64,000 nt of DNA from Profundibacterium mesophilum KAUST100406-0324 (GCF_009835145.1 NZ_APKE01000033.1:1-64000), one strand, 5' to 3'. Numbered from the stretch's first letter, positions 17,202 to 27,010 are shown. Translations and numbers: made by a program. The notes: generated by a model from the sequence alone, not told the origin.

Positions 17202-18680
17202 ATGACGATGCCAGCAGAGCTGAAATTCAGCGAAACCGATATCGACGCCATTGCCGGATTCGAAGGGCGCGTGGTGGTGTTCGTCGGAGAGGACGGCAAG
17301 CTCGATCCGGGCGCGCGCCGGGTCAACAAGCTGATGCGCGGTGCCCTCGAGCGGATGGTCGCCTCCAAGGGGTTCTCCAAGCTCGAGCCGGGACAGGCGC
17401 GCGACATGGCCTTCCCCTCCGGCCTCGCGGCCGAGGCGGTCCAGGTGATCCGTCTCGAGCGCAAGGCCACCGGCGCCCAGGCGCGCCGGGCCGGCGCCGC
17501 GATCGGGCAGGCGAGCGGGCGCAAGCCGGTCCTGGTGCTTGCGGGCGCGCTGAAGCCCGCGGCCGACCTGGCGCTCGCGGCGGTGCTGCGCGGTTACGAA
17601 TACACCGACCAGAAGGGCGGGGACGCGGCCAGTCCCGAGCCGCGCGGCGCGATCACCGTGATGGTCGGCCGCCCCGAGGAGGCCGCCGCCGCGGCCGCCG
17701 ATCTGGAGGCGCTGGCGGGCGGCGTCTTCTTCACGCGCGACCTGGTGAGCGCGCCGGCCAACGTGCTGACCACCACCAGCTTCGCCGAGCAGCTGAGCGC
17801 GCTGGGCACGCTCGGCCTCGAGGTCGAGGTGCTCGATGAGCCGCAGCTCGAAGAGCTGGGCATGCGGGCCCTGCTCGCGGTCGGGCAGGGCAGCGAGAGC
17901 CCCTCGAAGGTCGTGGTGATGCAGTGGAATGGCGGCGCCGACGGAGCCGCGCCGCTCGCGCTGATCGGCAAGGGCGTCGTCTTCGACACCGGCGGCATCA
18001 GCCTCAAGCCCGCCGGCGGCATGGAGGACATGACGATGGACATGGGCGGCGCGGGCACCGTCGCCGGCGCGATGCGCGCCCTCGCCGCGCGCAAGGCGAA
18101 GGCGAATGTCGTGGGCATCGTCGGCCTCGTCGAGAACATGCCCGACGGGCGGGCGCAGCGCCCGGGCGACGTGGTCCGCTCGATGAAGGGCGACACGATC
18201 GAGGTGATCAACACCGATGCCGAGGGGCGGCTCGTTCTGGCCGACATCATGTGGTATGCGCAGGAGCGTTTCTCGCCGGCCGGGATGATCGACCTGGCGA
18301 CCCTGACCGGGGCGGTGATCGTGGGGCTCGGCCATGAGAATGCCGGCGTGCTGTCCAACGATGACGGCTTTTGCGAAAGCTTCCTGAGCGCCGCGCGCGC
18401 CGAGGGCGAGGGGGCCTGGCGCCTGCCGCTGGGCAAGGGCTATGCCAAGATGATCAAGAGCGACATCGCCGATATCAAGAACAGCGCGGGGCGCGCCGCC
18501 GGCACCATCACGGCGGCCGAGTTCCTCCATTGCTTCGTCAAGGAGGGCACGCCCTGGATCCATCTCGACATCGCCGGGGTGGCCAGCACCAAGAGCGACG
18601 GCCCCCTCGCGCCGAAGGGCGCCTCCGGCTGGGGTGTCCTGTCGCTCGACCGGCTCGTGCGCGACCGGTTCGAGGGGTGA
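17202..18680 (+). CDS. pepA: Leucyl (cytosol) aminopeptidase
   Basis: A 492-residue M17 aminopeptidase, a two-metal enzyme removing N-terminal residues from peptides. The signature NTDAEGRL is at 337-344, with the lysine-containing GKGVVFDTGGISLKP upstream of it. The start ATG has AAGGAG nine bases upstream. It is divergent from lptF and followed ten bases later by holC. The same pepA-holC order next to lptFG is found in E. coli, so this is a deeply conserved neighbourhood. Confidence 0.96.
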   Translation: MTMPAELKFSETDIDAIAGFEGRVVVFVGEDGKLDPGARRVNKLMRGALERMVASKGFSKLEPGQARDMAFPSGLAAEAVQVIRLERKATGAQARRAGAAIGQASGRKPVLVLAGALKPAADLALAAVLRGYEYTDQKGGDAASPEPRGAITVMVGRPEEAAAAAADLEALAGGVFFTRDLVSAPANVLTTTSFAEQLSALGTLGLEVEVLDEPQLEELGMRALLAVGQGSESPSKVVVMQWNGGADGAAPLALIGKGVVFDTGGISLKPAGGMEDMTMDMGGAGTVAGAMRALAARKAKANVVGIVGLVENMPDGRAQRPGDVVRSMKGDTIEVINTDAEGRLVLADIMWYAQERFSPAGMIDLATLTGAVIVGLGHENAGVLSNDDGFCESFLSAARAEGEGAWRLPLGKGYAKMIKSDIADIKNSAGRAAGTITAAEFLHCFVKEGTPWIHLDIAGVASTKSDGPLAPKGASGWGVLSLDRLVRDRFEG

Positions 18681-18690
18681 GGGACGCAGT

Positions 18691-19152
18691 TTGGGCGCGG
18701 TCTATTTCTATCACCTGACCGAGCGACCGCTCGAGGCGACCTTGCCGATGCTGATCGGCAAGGCCCGCCAGGCAGGCTGGCGCGTCATGGTGCGCGGCGC
18801 CAATCCGCGCCGGCTCGAATGGCTCGACGAGAAGCTCTGGACGATGGAGCCCGAGAGCTTCCTCGCCCATGGCATGGCCGGCGGGCCGCATGACGCGGCG
18901 CAGCCGGTCCTGCTCGGCACCGGCGCGGAGCGGCCCAACGGGGCGCAATGCGTGATGGCGATCGAGGGGGCGGAGGTCACGGCCGAGGAGGTCGCGGCGC
19001 TCGAGCGGGTTTGCGTGCTTTTCGACGGCGGCGATCCGGCCGCGCTCGACGCGGCGCGGGGCCAGTGGCGCAGCCTCACGCGGGCAGGGGCGGCGGCGCA
19101 ATACTGGGCCGAGGAGGACGGGCGCTGGTCGAAGCGCGCCGAGAGCGGTTAG
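18691..19152 (+). CDS. holC: DNA polymerase III subunit chi
   Basis: A 153-residue clamp-loader accessory protein that links the polymerase III complex to single-strand-binding protein. Its start, (L)GAVYFYHLTERPLE, and the late VCVLFDGGDPAAL match HolC. The family start coincides with TTG at 18691, preceded by GAGGGA; an ATG further upstream lies inside pepA out of frame. Its stop overlaps the convergent protease gene by four bases. Confidence 0.9.
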   Translation: MGAVYFYHLTERPLEATLPMLIGKARQAGWRVMVRGANPRRLEWLDEKLWTMEPESFLAHGMAGGPHDAAQPVLLGTGAERPNGAQCVMAIEGAEVTAEEVAALERVCVLFDGGDPAALDAARGQWRSLTRAGAAAQYWAEEDGRWSKRAESG

Positions 19153-19724
19153 CGCTCCAGCGTCAGGCGACCGTTCTCGATCTGGATGCGGCCGAAGCGC
19201 GACAGGTAGCTCATGCCCAGCAGCGAGCCGTTCATCGGGCTGCCATTGACCGAGGCGCGCACGTTGGTATCGACCATCTCGCCAAGGCGCACCTCGTCGA
19301 GCATGACCATCGCGAGCGGCACGCTGCCATTGGCCGTCTCGGCGCGTCCAAGGTAGGACAGGCGGTCCGGATCAAACCCGATGCGCTCCGCGTCATCGCG
19401 CGAGAGAACGATGTCGCTGGCGCCGGTATCGACGATGAAATCGACCGGCGTGCCGTTCAGCCCCAGCGTCAGGCGGTAATGGCCACCCGGTCCCTGCGGC
19501 ACCTCGACCACGCCGCCGACGATGCTCTGCTGCGGCAGCAACGTGCCGCGCAACCCGGGCCAGAGACCGGCAAGGGCGATCACGCCGACGAAGATCATCA
19601 CCCAGAGCAGGGCCTGGCGTGTCATTTCGCCAAGGCGCCTGCGGCCCGCGATCACGGTATAGAAGACCAGCGCGCCGCCAAGCAGCGCGAGATAGGCGAG
19701 ATGCATGGTTTCAAATCCGCTCAT
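19149..19724 (-). CDS. Membrane-anchored retropepsin-like aspartic protease (clan AA)
   Basis: A 191-residue protein with two N-terminal membrane helices (about 8-26 and 38-56), then a single retropepsin-like domain. The catalytic motif DTGAS begins at residue 99 in IVDTGASDIVLS, with the second conserved segment LLGMSYLSRFGRIQIE near the end. Single-domain enzymes of this type work as dimers. It belongs to the bacterial TIGR02281-type family; substrates are unknown. A second in-frame ATG at codon 7 is also possible. Confidence 0.85.
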   Translation of the reverse strand: MSGFETMHLAYLALLGGALVFYTVIAGRRRLGEMTRQALLWVMIFVGVIALAGLWPGLRGTLLPQQSIVGGVVEVPQGPGGHYRLTLGLNGTPVDFIVDTGASDIVLSRDDAERIGFDPDRLSYLGRAETANGSVPLAMVMLDEVRLGEMVDTNVRASVNGSPMNGSLLGMSYLSRFGRIQIENGRLTLER

Positions 19725-19772
19725 GCCCAGCAGATAGGCACGGCGCGCGAGCGATACCAGTGCCCGGCGCGA

Positions 19773-20390
19773 TCAGCCGCCAAGGCCGAAACCCGCAAGA
19801 CCGTCGAGCACGAACTGCACCGACAGCGCGGCCAGCAGCATCCCCAGCAGGCGCGTCACCACGTTGATGCCGATATCGCCGAGGGCCCGCTCGAGCCATT
19901 CGGCGGTCAGGAAGAGCGCGAAGCTGAGCGCCAGGACCGCGATGAGGACACCGTGCACCGCCGCCAGCCCCGCGATGTCGCCATTCGTCTGCCCGGTCAG
20001 CAGGATCATCGAGGCGATGGCGCCCGGACCCGCGATGAGCGGGGTGGCAAGGGGGAAGACCGAAGGGTCGTCGCTGTTGTCATCCGCTTGTCCCTTGCGC
20101 CTCTTGGTGCGCCGCTCGAAGAGCATGTCGAGTGCCGTCAGGAACAGCAGGATGCCGCCCGCGATGCGGAAAGCGGGCATCGAGATCCCGGCGAATCCGA
20201 GGACCGCCTCGCCGAAGAAGCCGAACAGCGTGAGCAGGAAGAAGCCAAGGAGCGTCGAGCGGACCGCGATGGCCCTGCGGCGCGTGCGGCTCATTCCCGC
20301 GGTGAGCGCGACGAAGAGCGGCGTCATGCCGATCGGGTCGATGATGACGAAGAGGGTGACGAAGGCGGTGATCAGCTGTGCGCTGTCCAT
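19773..20390 (-). CDS. MarC family integral membrane protein
   Basis: A 205-residue protein with about six membrane helices and the MarC signatures FVIIDPIGMTPLF near the N-terminus and PLATPLIAGPGAIAS in the middle. The family was once linked to multiple antibiotic resistance, but that role was not upheld and its transport function is unknown. It lies three bases after the LysE-type gene, so it is likely the third gene of the ABC-F-LysE-MarC unit. Confidence 0.9.
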   Translation of the reverse strand: MDSAQLITAFVTLFVIIDPIGMTPLFVALTAGMSRTRRRAIAVRSTLLGFFLLTLFGFFGEAVLGFAGISMPAFRIAGGILLFLTALDMLFERRTKRRKGQADDNSDDPSVFPLATPLIAGPGAIASMILLTGQTNGDIAGLAAVHGVLIAVLALSFALFLTAEWLERALGDIGINVVTRLLGMLLAALSVQFVLDGLAGFGLGG

Positions 20391-20393
20391 GTC

Positions 20394-21038
20394 TCAGATC
20401 TCCAATCCTGTCAGTCCGGCAAAGAGCAGCCCCGCGCCGAAAAGGACGAAACCGATGCCGAGCAGGGTCTCGACACGGCCGCGATGCGCCTCGTAGGCCC
20501 GTGCGAGAGCGGGGCGCGAGAACGCCCAGGCATGCGCACCGTAGACGCCGAGCGCCATGGCGGCCATCGCAGCGGCGAAGACGACGCGCCAGGCGGGGCT
20601 GAGCTCCAGGCCGGCAAGCGCGGCTGTCACCGCGATCCACAGGACGGCAGCCTTGGGATTGCTCAGCACGACGGCAAGGCCGCGCTTGTAGCCGTAGGCG
20701 GCGCCTTGCGGCTCCGGCGCCATCGCGTCCCGGGGCCGGGAGACTTCGGGCGCGCGGCTCGAGCGGCGCAGGCGCAGCAGCCCGAAGCCGAGCAGATACG
20801 CCCCTCCCGCGAGCTTGAGCAGCCGGCCCTCGGGATCGAGCCCCTCGACGAAGGCGCCGAAGCCCAGCGCGCCGATGAGCGCGAAGGCGAAGGCACCGGT
20901 CGCGATCCCGGCCGCCCCGGCAAGCCCGCTGCGCAGACCGCGCGTCAGCGCGAGCGACATCACCACGACCGAGTTGGGCCCCGGCGATATCTGCGCCAGC
21001 AGGACCAGACCCAGGATCGAGGCGATCTCGCCGCTCAC
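20394..21038 (-). CDS. LysE/RhtB family amino-acid exporter
   Basis: A 214-residue exporter-type membrane protein with six predicted helices and the family motif [20 protein letters not shown] near the N-terminus. [15 protein letters not shown] matches the conserved central asparagine-proline segment. The start is GTG at 21038, overlapping the stop of the ABC-F gene by GTGA. The substrate cannot be told from sequence. Confidence 0.88.
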   Translation of the reverse strand: MSGEIASILGLVLLAQISPGPNSVVVMSLALTRGLRSGLAGAAGIATGAFAFALIGALGFGAFVEGLDPEGRLLKLAGGAYLLGFGLLRLRRSSRAPEVSRPRDAMAPEPQGAAYGYKRGLAVVLSNPKAAVLWIAVTAALAGLELSPAWRVVFAAAMAAMALGVYGAHAWAFSRPALARAYEAHRGRVETLLGIGFVLFGAGLLFAGLTGLEI

Positions 21039-22921
21039 CCCTTCGCGCCCACGCTCGCCTCTGCGGTCTCGAGTTTCTCGAGCGCACTCATCCACATCGC
21101 CTCGGCGCGGCCGAGCCCGTCCATGACCTCGGCGTATTTCTTTTGCCAGACCTCGGCCTCGCCGGCCTTGCCGGGCTCGTACATCTCGGGGGCGGCGAGC
21201 TTGGTGGCCAGCTTGTCGCGCATCTCGCCGAGCTTGCCGACGCGCGCCTCGCATTTGCGCACCTCGCCGCGCAGGGCAAGGATCTCGTCGCGGCTGGCGC
21301 GGCGCGGGGGGGCGGCTTCGGGTCTGGCGGATTTGGCCTTCGCCTTGCCCTTCTCGGGCGCATCCGAGCTCAGAAGCAGCTTGCGATAGGCTTCGAGATC
21401 GTCCTCGTAGGGCGTGACGCGCCCGCCGCTGACGAGCCAGAGCCGATCGGCCACCATGCTCAGCAGGTGCATGTCATGGCTGACGAGAACGACGGCGCCG
21501 CTATAGGCGGTCAGCGCCTCGACCAGTGCCTCGCGGCTCTCGATGTCGAGGTGGTTGGTCGGCTCGTCGAGGATCAGCATATGCGGCGCGTCGAGCGTGG
21601 CCAGCAGCAGCGACAGGCGCGCCTTCTGCCCGCCCGACAGCTTGCCGACGGCGGTGTCGACCTGCGCCGCGTTCATCCCGAAACCGGCAAGCCGCGCGCG
21701 GTGGCGGCCGGGTGCCTCGTCGGGCCGGGCCCGGCGCAGGTGGTCGAGAGGCGTCTCGTCGACATGCAGCTCGTCGACCTGGTGCTGCGCGAAATAGCCG
21801 ATGCGCAGCTTGGAGGAGGCGGTGAAGCGCCCGCCCATCGGCGAAAGACGGCCCGAGAGCAGCTTCGACAGGGTCGACTTGCCCTCGCCGTTGCGCCCCA
21901 GAAGCGCGATCCGGTCATCCTGGTCGATGCGCAGGTTGAGCTTGCCGAGCACCTCACGCTCGCCGTAGCCCACCGAGACGCTCTCGAGATTGACGATGGG
22001 GGGCGACAGCTCTTCGGGCTCGGGGAAGGTGAAGACCTTCAGCGCGGCCTCCTGCGGCGAGGTGATCGTCTCCATCTTCTCGATCATCTTCAGGCGGGAC
22101 TGCGCCTGCTTGGCCTTGCTCGCCTTGGCGCGGAAGCGGTCCACGAAGCTTTGCAGATGGGCGCGCCGGGCATCTTGCTTGCGGACCTGGGCCTGCTGCG
22201 CCTCGAGGCGGGCCGAGCGGGTGCGCGCGAAGGTATCGTAATTGCCCTGGTAGAGGCTGAGCTTCCTGTCCTCGAGATGCAGGATCGCGCCGACGGCCCG
22301 GTTCAGCAATCCGCGGTCGTGGCTGATGACCAAGACCGTGTGCGGGTAGCGCGCGAGGTAGCTCTCGAGCCAGAGCGCGCCTTCGAGGTCGAGATAGTTC
22401 GTCGGCTCGTCGAGCAGAAGCAGGTCGGGCGCCGCGAAAAGCACCGCCGCCAGCGCCACGCGCATCCGCCAGCCGCCCGAGAAGGCGCTGCAGGGCATCT
22501 TCTGCTGCGCGTCGTCGAAGCCGAGCCCCTTGAGGATCGATGCGGCGCGCCCCTCGGCGGACCATGCGTCGATATCGGCGAGCCGGGTCTGCACCTCGGC
22601 GATGCGGGCCGGATCCTGCGTGGTGTCGGCCTCGGCCAGCAGCTCGGCGCGTTCGGTATCGGCGGCGAGCACCGTGTCGATCAGGGAAACCTCGCTGCCG
22701 GGCACCTCCTGGCTGACACCGCCGATGCGCGCGCGGGGGGGCAGGGTGATCTCGCCGCCCTCAAGCGACAGCTCGCCGCGGATGAGCTTGAAGAGCGTCG
22801 TTTTCCCGGTTCCGTTGCGGCCGACGATGCCGACCTTGTGACCTTCGGGAATGCTGGCGGAAGCGCCCTCGAAGAGGGGGCGGCCGCCGATGGCGTAGGT
22901 GATGTTGTCGATCCTGAGCAT
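21035..22921 (-). CDS. ABC-F family ATP-binding protein
   Basis: A 628-residue soluble protein with two ABC ATPase domains and no membrane segment. The first Walker A is GRNGTGKTT (34-42); the second is GRNGEGKST. Signature motifs are FSGGWRMR and LSGGQKARL, each with LDEPTN and a following H-loop. Between the domains is the basic linker typical of ABC-F factors, and a coiled-coil, lysine-rich C-terminal extension follows (about 545-628), as in Uup/YheS-like members. These proteins act on ribosomes. I start at MLRIDN; an ATG three codons earlier is equally possible. It is coupled to the LysE gene downstream. Confidence 0.92.
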   Translation of the reverse strand: MLRIDNITYAIGGRPLFEGASASIPEGHKVGIVGRNGTGKTTLFKLIRGELSLEGGEITLPPRARIGGVSQEVPGSEVSLIDTVLAADTERAELLAEADTTQDPARIAEVQTRLADIDAWSAEGRAASILKGLGFDDAQQKMPCSAFSGGWRMRVALAAVLFAAPDLLLLDEPTNYLDLEGALWLESYLARYPHTVLVISHDRGLLNRAVGAILHLEDRKLSLYQGNYDTFARTRSARLEAQQAQVRKQDARRAHLQSFVDRFRAKASKAKQAQSRLKMIEKMETITSPQEAALKVFTFPEPEELSPPIVNLESVSVGYGEREVLGKLNLRIDQDDRIALLGRNGEGKSTLSKLLSGRLSPMGGRFTASSKLRIGYFAQHQVDELHVDETPLDHLRRARPDEAPGRHRARLAGFGMNAAQVDTAVGKLSGGQKARLSLLLATLDAPHMLILDEPTNHLDIESREALVEALTAYSGAVVLVSHDMHLLSMVADRLWLVSGGRVTPYEDDLEAYRKLLLSSDAPEKGKAKAKSARPEAAPPRRASRDEILALRGEVRKCEARVGKLGEMRDKLATKLAAPEMYEPGKAGEAEVWQKKYAEVMDGLGRAEAMWMSALEKLETAEASVGAKG

Positions 22922-23131
22922 CCGGTCCATGTGGCGCAGGGCGGGCGTGCCGTCAATGGCGCAGGGCGGCGGGATCGGTGCGGCGCGGGACATGCAACGC
23001 TGCGCGGCGATCGCGCGAATGGCCGCCGGGATGTGGATGCATGCTTCCCAAGCGATGGTGGGCATGGTAGCAGGTCGCCCGATTCACGGGGCGGGCACTG
23101 GGCCTGCCGCAGCACTGAAAGAGGCACCCTC

Positions 23132-23554
23132 ATGGCCACCGAACGCACCTTTTCGATGATCAAGCCCGACGCCACCAAGCGCAACCTGACCGGCAAGATC
23201 AATGCCAAGTTCGAGGATGCGGGCCTGCGCATCGTCGCGCAGAAGCGCCTTCATCTGTCCAAGGCGCAGGCCGGCGAGTTCTACAAGGTCCACGCCGAGC
23301 GTCCCTTCTATGACGAGCTGTGCGAGTTCATGGCGTCCGGCCCGGTCGTCGCGCAGGTCCTCGAAGGCGAGAACGCCATTGCCAAGAACCGCGAAGTGAT
23401 GGGCGCGACCAATCCCGCCGATGCCGATGAAGGCACCATCCGCGCCGATTTCGCCGAGAGCGTCGGCGAGAACTCGGTCCACGGCTCGGATGCCCCCGAG
23501 ACCGCCAAGGAAGAGATCAGCTTCTTCTTCTCCGGTCTCGAAATCGTCGGCTGA
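23132..23554 (+). CDS. ndk: Nucleoside diphosphate kinase
   Basis: A 140-residue enzyme, the standard length, that transfers phosphate from ATP to NDPs and dNDPs through a phosphohistidine. The active histidine is H117 in ENSVHGSD. The N-terminus [15 protein letters not shown] is typical. AGAGG lies seven bases before the ATG. It is divergent from the ABC-F gene and ends at a strong terminator. Confidence 0.98.
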   Translation: MATERTFSMIKPDATKRNLTGKINAKFEDAGLRIVAQKRLHLSKAQAGEFYKVHAERPFYDELCEFMASGPVVAQVLEGENAIAKNREVMGATNPADADEGTIRADFAESVGENSVHGSDAPETAKEEISFFFSGLEIVG

Positions 23555-23590
23555 CGCCGCTTCCGCCTCCGGCGGGGACCAGGATCAGGG

Positions 23591-23626
23591 GGGGCGCTTT
23601 GCCGGATTGGCGGGGCGCCCCTTTTT
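23591..23626 (+). terminator. Rho-independent terminator of ndk
   Basis: A perfect GGGGCGC/GCGCCCC stem (23591-23597 with 23615-23621) is followed directly by TTTTT (23622-23626). Confidence 0.85.
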
Positions 23627-23774
23627 CATGGGGCCGAGATGCCGGCCCCATGGATCACGCAAGGAAAGATGATGCGACCCGCAGCGCCGCGCCGATCCTC
23701 CCGCGGGCGGCAGGCTGCAGAGGGCAGACGCACCGCAAGGCCGAAGGGCCGCGGGCAGTCGGGCAGGCCCCGCC

Positions 23775-24248
23775 TCAGGAGCGGCGATTTCCGTTCGGAA
23801 TGTCCCGATCCGTCATGCCGGGGTCCGTCGTCGCGGCGGCGTTGAGCGTTCCCGGACCGTTACGCTCGAAATGATCTTTCAGGAGCGCCACGTTGCGCCG
23901 GTTCGCCTTGAAGCCGACATCGAAGAGATCGCCGATCACGGGGATCGTGCCGATCACGGCGTCGATGGCCACATTCACGCCCTGCTTGACCAGAAGGCCG
24001 CGCGGCGCGCCGAGCCTGTGGCTTTCCATCACGATATAGGCGCCGGGTGCGAGGGCAAGGGCATCACCCACACCCGGCACGAGGCCCAGGATGCTGTCCC
24101 AGCCCAGACGGATGGAAGTGCCGGGAATGCGCAGGGCGCTGTCCATCTGCGTGGCCAGTCGGTCGAGCCGTTCGAGCCGGCGGACGGTGTCCCCGCTGCT
24201 GGCGTAATGGGCTTCGGGGTGGGGGCGGCGTGCGGGATTCTGTCTCAT
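23775..24248 (-). CDS. DUF4112 family protein
   Basis: A 157-residue protein with the DUF4112 pattern: RLDRLATQMDSALRIPG, then the hydrophobic GWDSILGLVPGVGDALALAPG and VIGTIPVIGDLFDVGFKANRRN. The glycine/proline-rich hydrophobic pair looks like membrane-associated hairpins. The function of the family is unknown. I start at ATG 24248 (MRQNPARR). It lies 101 bases downstream of the small 44-residue gene on the same strand. Confidence 0.82.
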   Translation of the reverse strand: MRQNPARRPHPEAHYASSGDTVRRLERLDRLATQMDSALRIPGTSIRLGWDSILGLVPGVGDALALAPGAYIVMESHRLGAPRGLLVKQGVNVAIDAVIGTIPVIGDLFDVGFKANRRNVALLKDHFERNGPGTLNAAATTDPGMTDRDIPNGNRRS

Positions 24249-24349
24249 GGCTCGAAAAGCGTGCAAGCCGCCATCCGGTTCCCTTGAGGGCACCCGCCAA
24301 GGACCCGGACGCGGCGCGCGGCGATCCGGGAAACTGGCGCGGGCCGGCC

Positions 24350-24484
24350 CTAGATCGAGGCCCAGTCGGTATAGCGCACGGGCGCGGGCTGCGCCGCGGG
24401 CCTGGGCATCTGCGCGCCGCCGGCACTCTTGGGGGCGGGCTGGGCGGTGGTTTGGGCGGTGGTCTGGGAGGTATGGCTGGTCAT
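24350..24484 (-). CDS. Unannotated 44-residue protein, function unknown
   Basis: A short frame starting ATG at 24484 with GGAAGGA at a good distance upstream and ending TAG at 24350. The product starts MTSHTSQTTAQTTAQ, where TTAQ is repeated, continues proline/alanine-rich, and ends RYTDWASI. It has no signal peptide or membrane segment. The binding site, the aromatic C-terminus after a disordered stretch, and the position between genes argue that it is real. Its size puts it below usual gene-calling limits. The RYTDWASI ending could be a docking peptide, but that is a guess. Confidence 0.5.
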   Translation of the reverse strand: MTSHTSQTTAQTTAQPAPKSAGGAQMPRPAAQPAPVRYTDWASI

Positions 24485-25041
24485 GGGATGTCCTTCCGCG
24501 GTCTGCCGATCGACGGTCAGTGTGCGGGTGAATTCAGGCGGGATGGGGGCGGCTTTGGGAAGGTGACGCTGGGTCTGTCACTCCAATGATGTCGCGAATC
24601 GGGCTTGGTCCGGGATCATCGAAAGCAAGGATGTAGGGATCAACCGGCTGTCTGGCCAGCGCCCCGTCGAGGGTCCGGCAATTTTGCGCCCATGGCGCGC
24701 CCGGTGCCACGGACCACGCGGCGGGCGCCGCCCCTCCGGACGGCGCATGCGGAAGGGCAGGAGGACAGCGGCGCGTATGCCGGCCCGAAGCCGGCGCGCG
24801 GAACCGCCGCCCCAGAGCGCGCACGAGGGAAGGGCGCAGGGTCAGATGGGCAGGGGGGCCGTGTCGGTGTGGCCGCAGGACCGGACTGGCCGGTCCCGCG
24901 CGCATCATCCCGACCATCGGTCGCGGGTTGGGACCGCGATTGCGCGGCCTGAGGGACGACAAGAGGCACTTACCCCGCGGAACTGCCAAGCTCTAGCGAG
25001 AAAAAGATGTCCCTGCCGTGAGTATCTCTTATGGATACAGC
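24485..25041 (+). other. 557-base gap with no convincing gene
   Basis: Frames are open in several directions only because the region is GC-rich; their products are arginine/proline-rich and lack ribosome binding sites. The part nearest the LysR gene (about 24985-25041) is less GC-rich and is where its promoter should be. A short inverted repeat, GTGAC/GTCAC, sits near 24563-24580. I see no tRNA, repeat family or mobile element. Confidence 0.5.
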
Positions 25042-25944
25042 ATGGATATCGCACTGATACGGACATTTCTGGAAATTGCCTCGAGCGGATCGTTCGTTGC
25101 GGCCTCCGAGCGCCTTTTCGTGACGCAATCGGCCGTCAGCCTGCGGGTCTCGCGGCTCGAGGGGGAGCTTGGCAAGGTGCTCTTCTCGCGCTCGAAGGCG
25201 GGCGCCGAGCTGACACCCGCGGGGCGCGCCTTCGAGCCTTACGCATTGAGCCTGATGCGGGTGTGGCACGAGGCGCGGCGGCAGGTGGCGGTGCCCGCGC
25301 AATTTGCCGGGAGCCTCGCGATCGGCGCGGAATACGCGCTTTGGCCGCGGCTCGGTTTCCGCTGGATCGACGCGCTCGGCGCGGCGCGGCCCGATCTGAG
25401 CGTGAAGGCCGAGCTTGGCAAGCCCGCCCATCTCATCAGGTTGCTGAGCGAGGGGCTCATCCAGGTCGCGCTGAGCTACGAGCCGCAGATGCGCAACGGC
25501 TTGCGGGCCGAGAGGATCATCGCAGATGAGCTTGTCATGGTCTCCGCCGAACCCCTTTGCCTCGACGAGGTGACGCCGCATTATGTTTTTGTGGACTGGG
25601 GCCATGATTTCACCCATGATCACGAGATACAGTTGCCGCAGCTTTCGAACGGGGGGCTGACGCTGGCGCTCGAGACACTGGCCGGCGGCTTCATCGAGCG
25701 GCGCGGCAAGGCGGGATACCTGCCCGCGCGCTCGGCGGCGCCGCGGATCGCGCGCGGCGGACTGCATCTCGTGCCCGACGCGCCGCGCTTTTCCTTCCCC
25801 GCCTGGGCGATCTGGCGCGACGATCTCGACAAGGAACTCGAGGCTGTTGCCCGGAAAACACTATGTGAGGCGGTGGAATCAGCCGTTTCCGCCCATGAGG
25901 AAGTCCTTGGAAAAGACAGCGGGGACAACGGGTTGGATGATTGA
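25042..25944 (+). CDS. LysR-type transcriptional regulator
   Basis: A 300-residue regulator. The N-terminal winged helix-turn-helix is clear: IRTFLEIASSGSFVAASERL followed by TQSAVSLRVSRLEGELG. A type 2 periplasmic-binding-protein-like effector domain follows from about residue 90. I start at ATG 25042 (MDIALIRTF), the usual family start, rather than the GTG at 25018. The C-terminus (after about 285) is acidic and short. Targets are unknown; it stands alone between a gene-free stretch and the DUF481 gene. Confidence 0.88.
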   Translation: MDIALIRTFLEIASSGSFVAASERLFVTQSAVSLRVSRLEGELGKVLFSRSKAGAELTPAGRAFEPYALSLMRVWHEARRQVAVPAQFAGSLAIGAEYALWPRLGFRWIDALGAARPDLSVKAELGKPAHLIRLLSEGLIQVALSYEPQMRNGLRAERIIADELVMVSAEPLCLDEVTPHYVFVDWGHDFTHDHEIQLPQLSNGGLTLALETLAGGFIERRGKAGYLPARSAAPRIARGGLHLVPDAPRFSFPAWAIWRDDLDKELEAVARKTLCEAVESAVSAHEEVLGKDSGDNGLDD

Positions 25945-26110
25945 CCGCCAACCCTGTCTTTTCGGCTAAAAATCAAGTGAGTAATGCTCAATAGAATAAC
26001 GATTCAAACTTGCTTCCCTTGATGAGTAACGCGGACTAGGTAACTGGCAACTGGAAGATTTCCGGGGCGCATTCGGTCTCGGGCTCCTTGTTGGGAAAGG
26101 ATCTACACTC

Positions 26111-26956
26111 ATGAAATTCGTATCCAAGATCGCGGTCTCCGCACTTGCCCTGACCGTCGCCGCGCCGATGGCCTTCGCTCAGGAAACCATCACCGGCATC
26201 CGTGCCGTCGAGGAGAACATCAGCGACCTGAACCGCGACATCCAGCGCGACATCAGCCGCGGTGAAGACGCTGCCCGTTACGGCTCCGTCGAGTTCGCTC
26301 CCGGCTGGACCGGCTCCGTCTCGGCCGCGCTTTCCGCGACCTCGGGCAACAGCGACACCGCCGATCTCTCCTTCGGTGGCCGCTTCCGTTACGGCCAGGG
26401 CGTCTACAACCACACCTTCGGTTTCCTGGGCGAAGTCGGCGAAGCCGATGACCGGACCACCAAGGAAGACTACTACGCCGTCTATGACGTGAACCGCTCC
26501 TTCACCGAGCAGTTCTACATGTTCGGCCTGGCCCGCGCCCAGTACGGCATCGCCAGCGAAGATCGTAACGACGACTTCGTCACCGACGCCTTCCTCGGCT
26601 TCGGCCCCGGCTTCCGCATCATCAACAACCAGGACATGGCCTGGCGCCTGCAGGCCGGCCCCGGCGTGCGTTACACGAAAGATGCCGACAACAGGGAAGA
26701 GACCGAGCTGGCCGGTATCGCCTCCTCGCGCTTCTTCTACCGCATCAATCCCGGTGTCTTCGTCACCAACGACACCGACGTGCTCTACTCGGATGCCAAC
26801 ACCCGCGTCACCAATGACCTGGGCGTCAGCGTTTCGATGACCGACACGCTCTCCACCCGCGTGAGCTACTTCACCGACTACAACAGCGACCCGGCCGCCG
26901 GTCTCGAGAACACCGACAACACGGTCAAGGTTTCGCTGGTCTACAGCTTCCGCTGA
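26111..26956 (+). CDS. DUF481 outer-membrane beta-barrel protein (YdiY-like)
   Basis: A 281-residue exported protein. The signal peptide is residues 1-23 (cut after AFA, mature start QETITG), followed by a short helical, charged segment (about 25-55), then alternating amphipathic beta strands of the DUF481 type up to the C-terminal LVYSFR. It is probably an outer-membrane barrel. Codon use is unusually uniform (C-ending and CGT/CGC arginine codons), suggesting high expression. GGAAAGGA lies upstream of the ATG, and about 165 bases of comparatively AT-rich leader separate it from the LysR gene. A terminator-like hairpin follows. Confidence 0.87.
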   Translation: MKFVSKIAVSALALTVAAPMAFAQETITGIRAVEENISDLNRDIQRDISRGEDAARYGSVEFAPGWTGSVSAALSATSGNSDTADLSFGGRFRYGQGVYNHTFGFLGEVGEADDRTTKEDYYAVYDVNRSFTEQFYMFGLARAQYGIASEDRNDDFVTDAFLGFGPGFRIINNQDMAWRLQAGPGVRYTKDADNREETELAGIASSRFFYRINPGVFVTNDTDVLYSDANTRVTNDLGVSVSMTDTLSTRVSYFTDYNSDPAAGLENTDNTVKVSLVYSFR

Positions 26957-27010
26957 TCCTTCGCGCCGGCGCGCGTGTTTTCCCTCATGTCGCGCTCGGC
27001 ACGCGATGGC

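Noticed and set aside
21143-23131. Long plus-strand frame running into ndk
   Set aside because: Only the last 140 codons (ndk) are real. The rest is antisense to the ABC-F gene.
24534-24989. 151-codon minus-strand frame upstream of the LysR gene
   Set aside because: Arginine/proline-rich with no ribosome binding site and no recognisable domain; it overlaps other equally poor frames.
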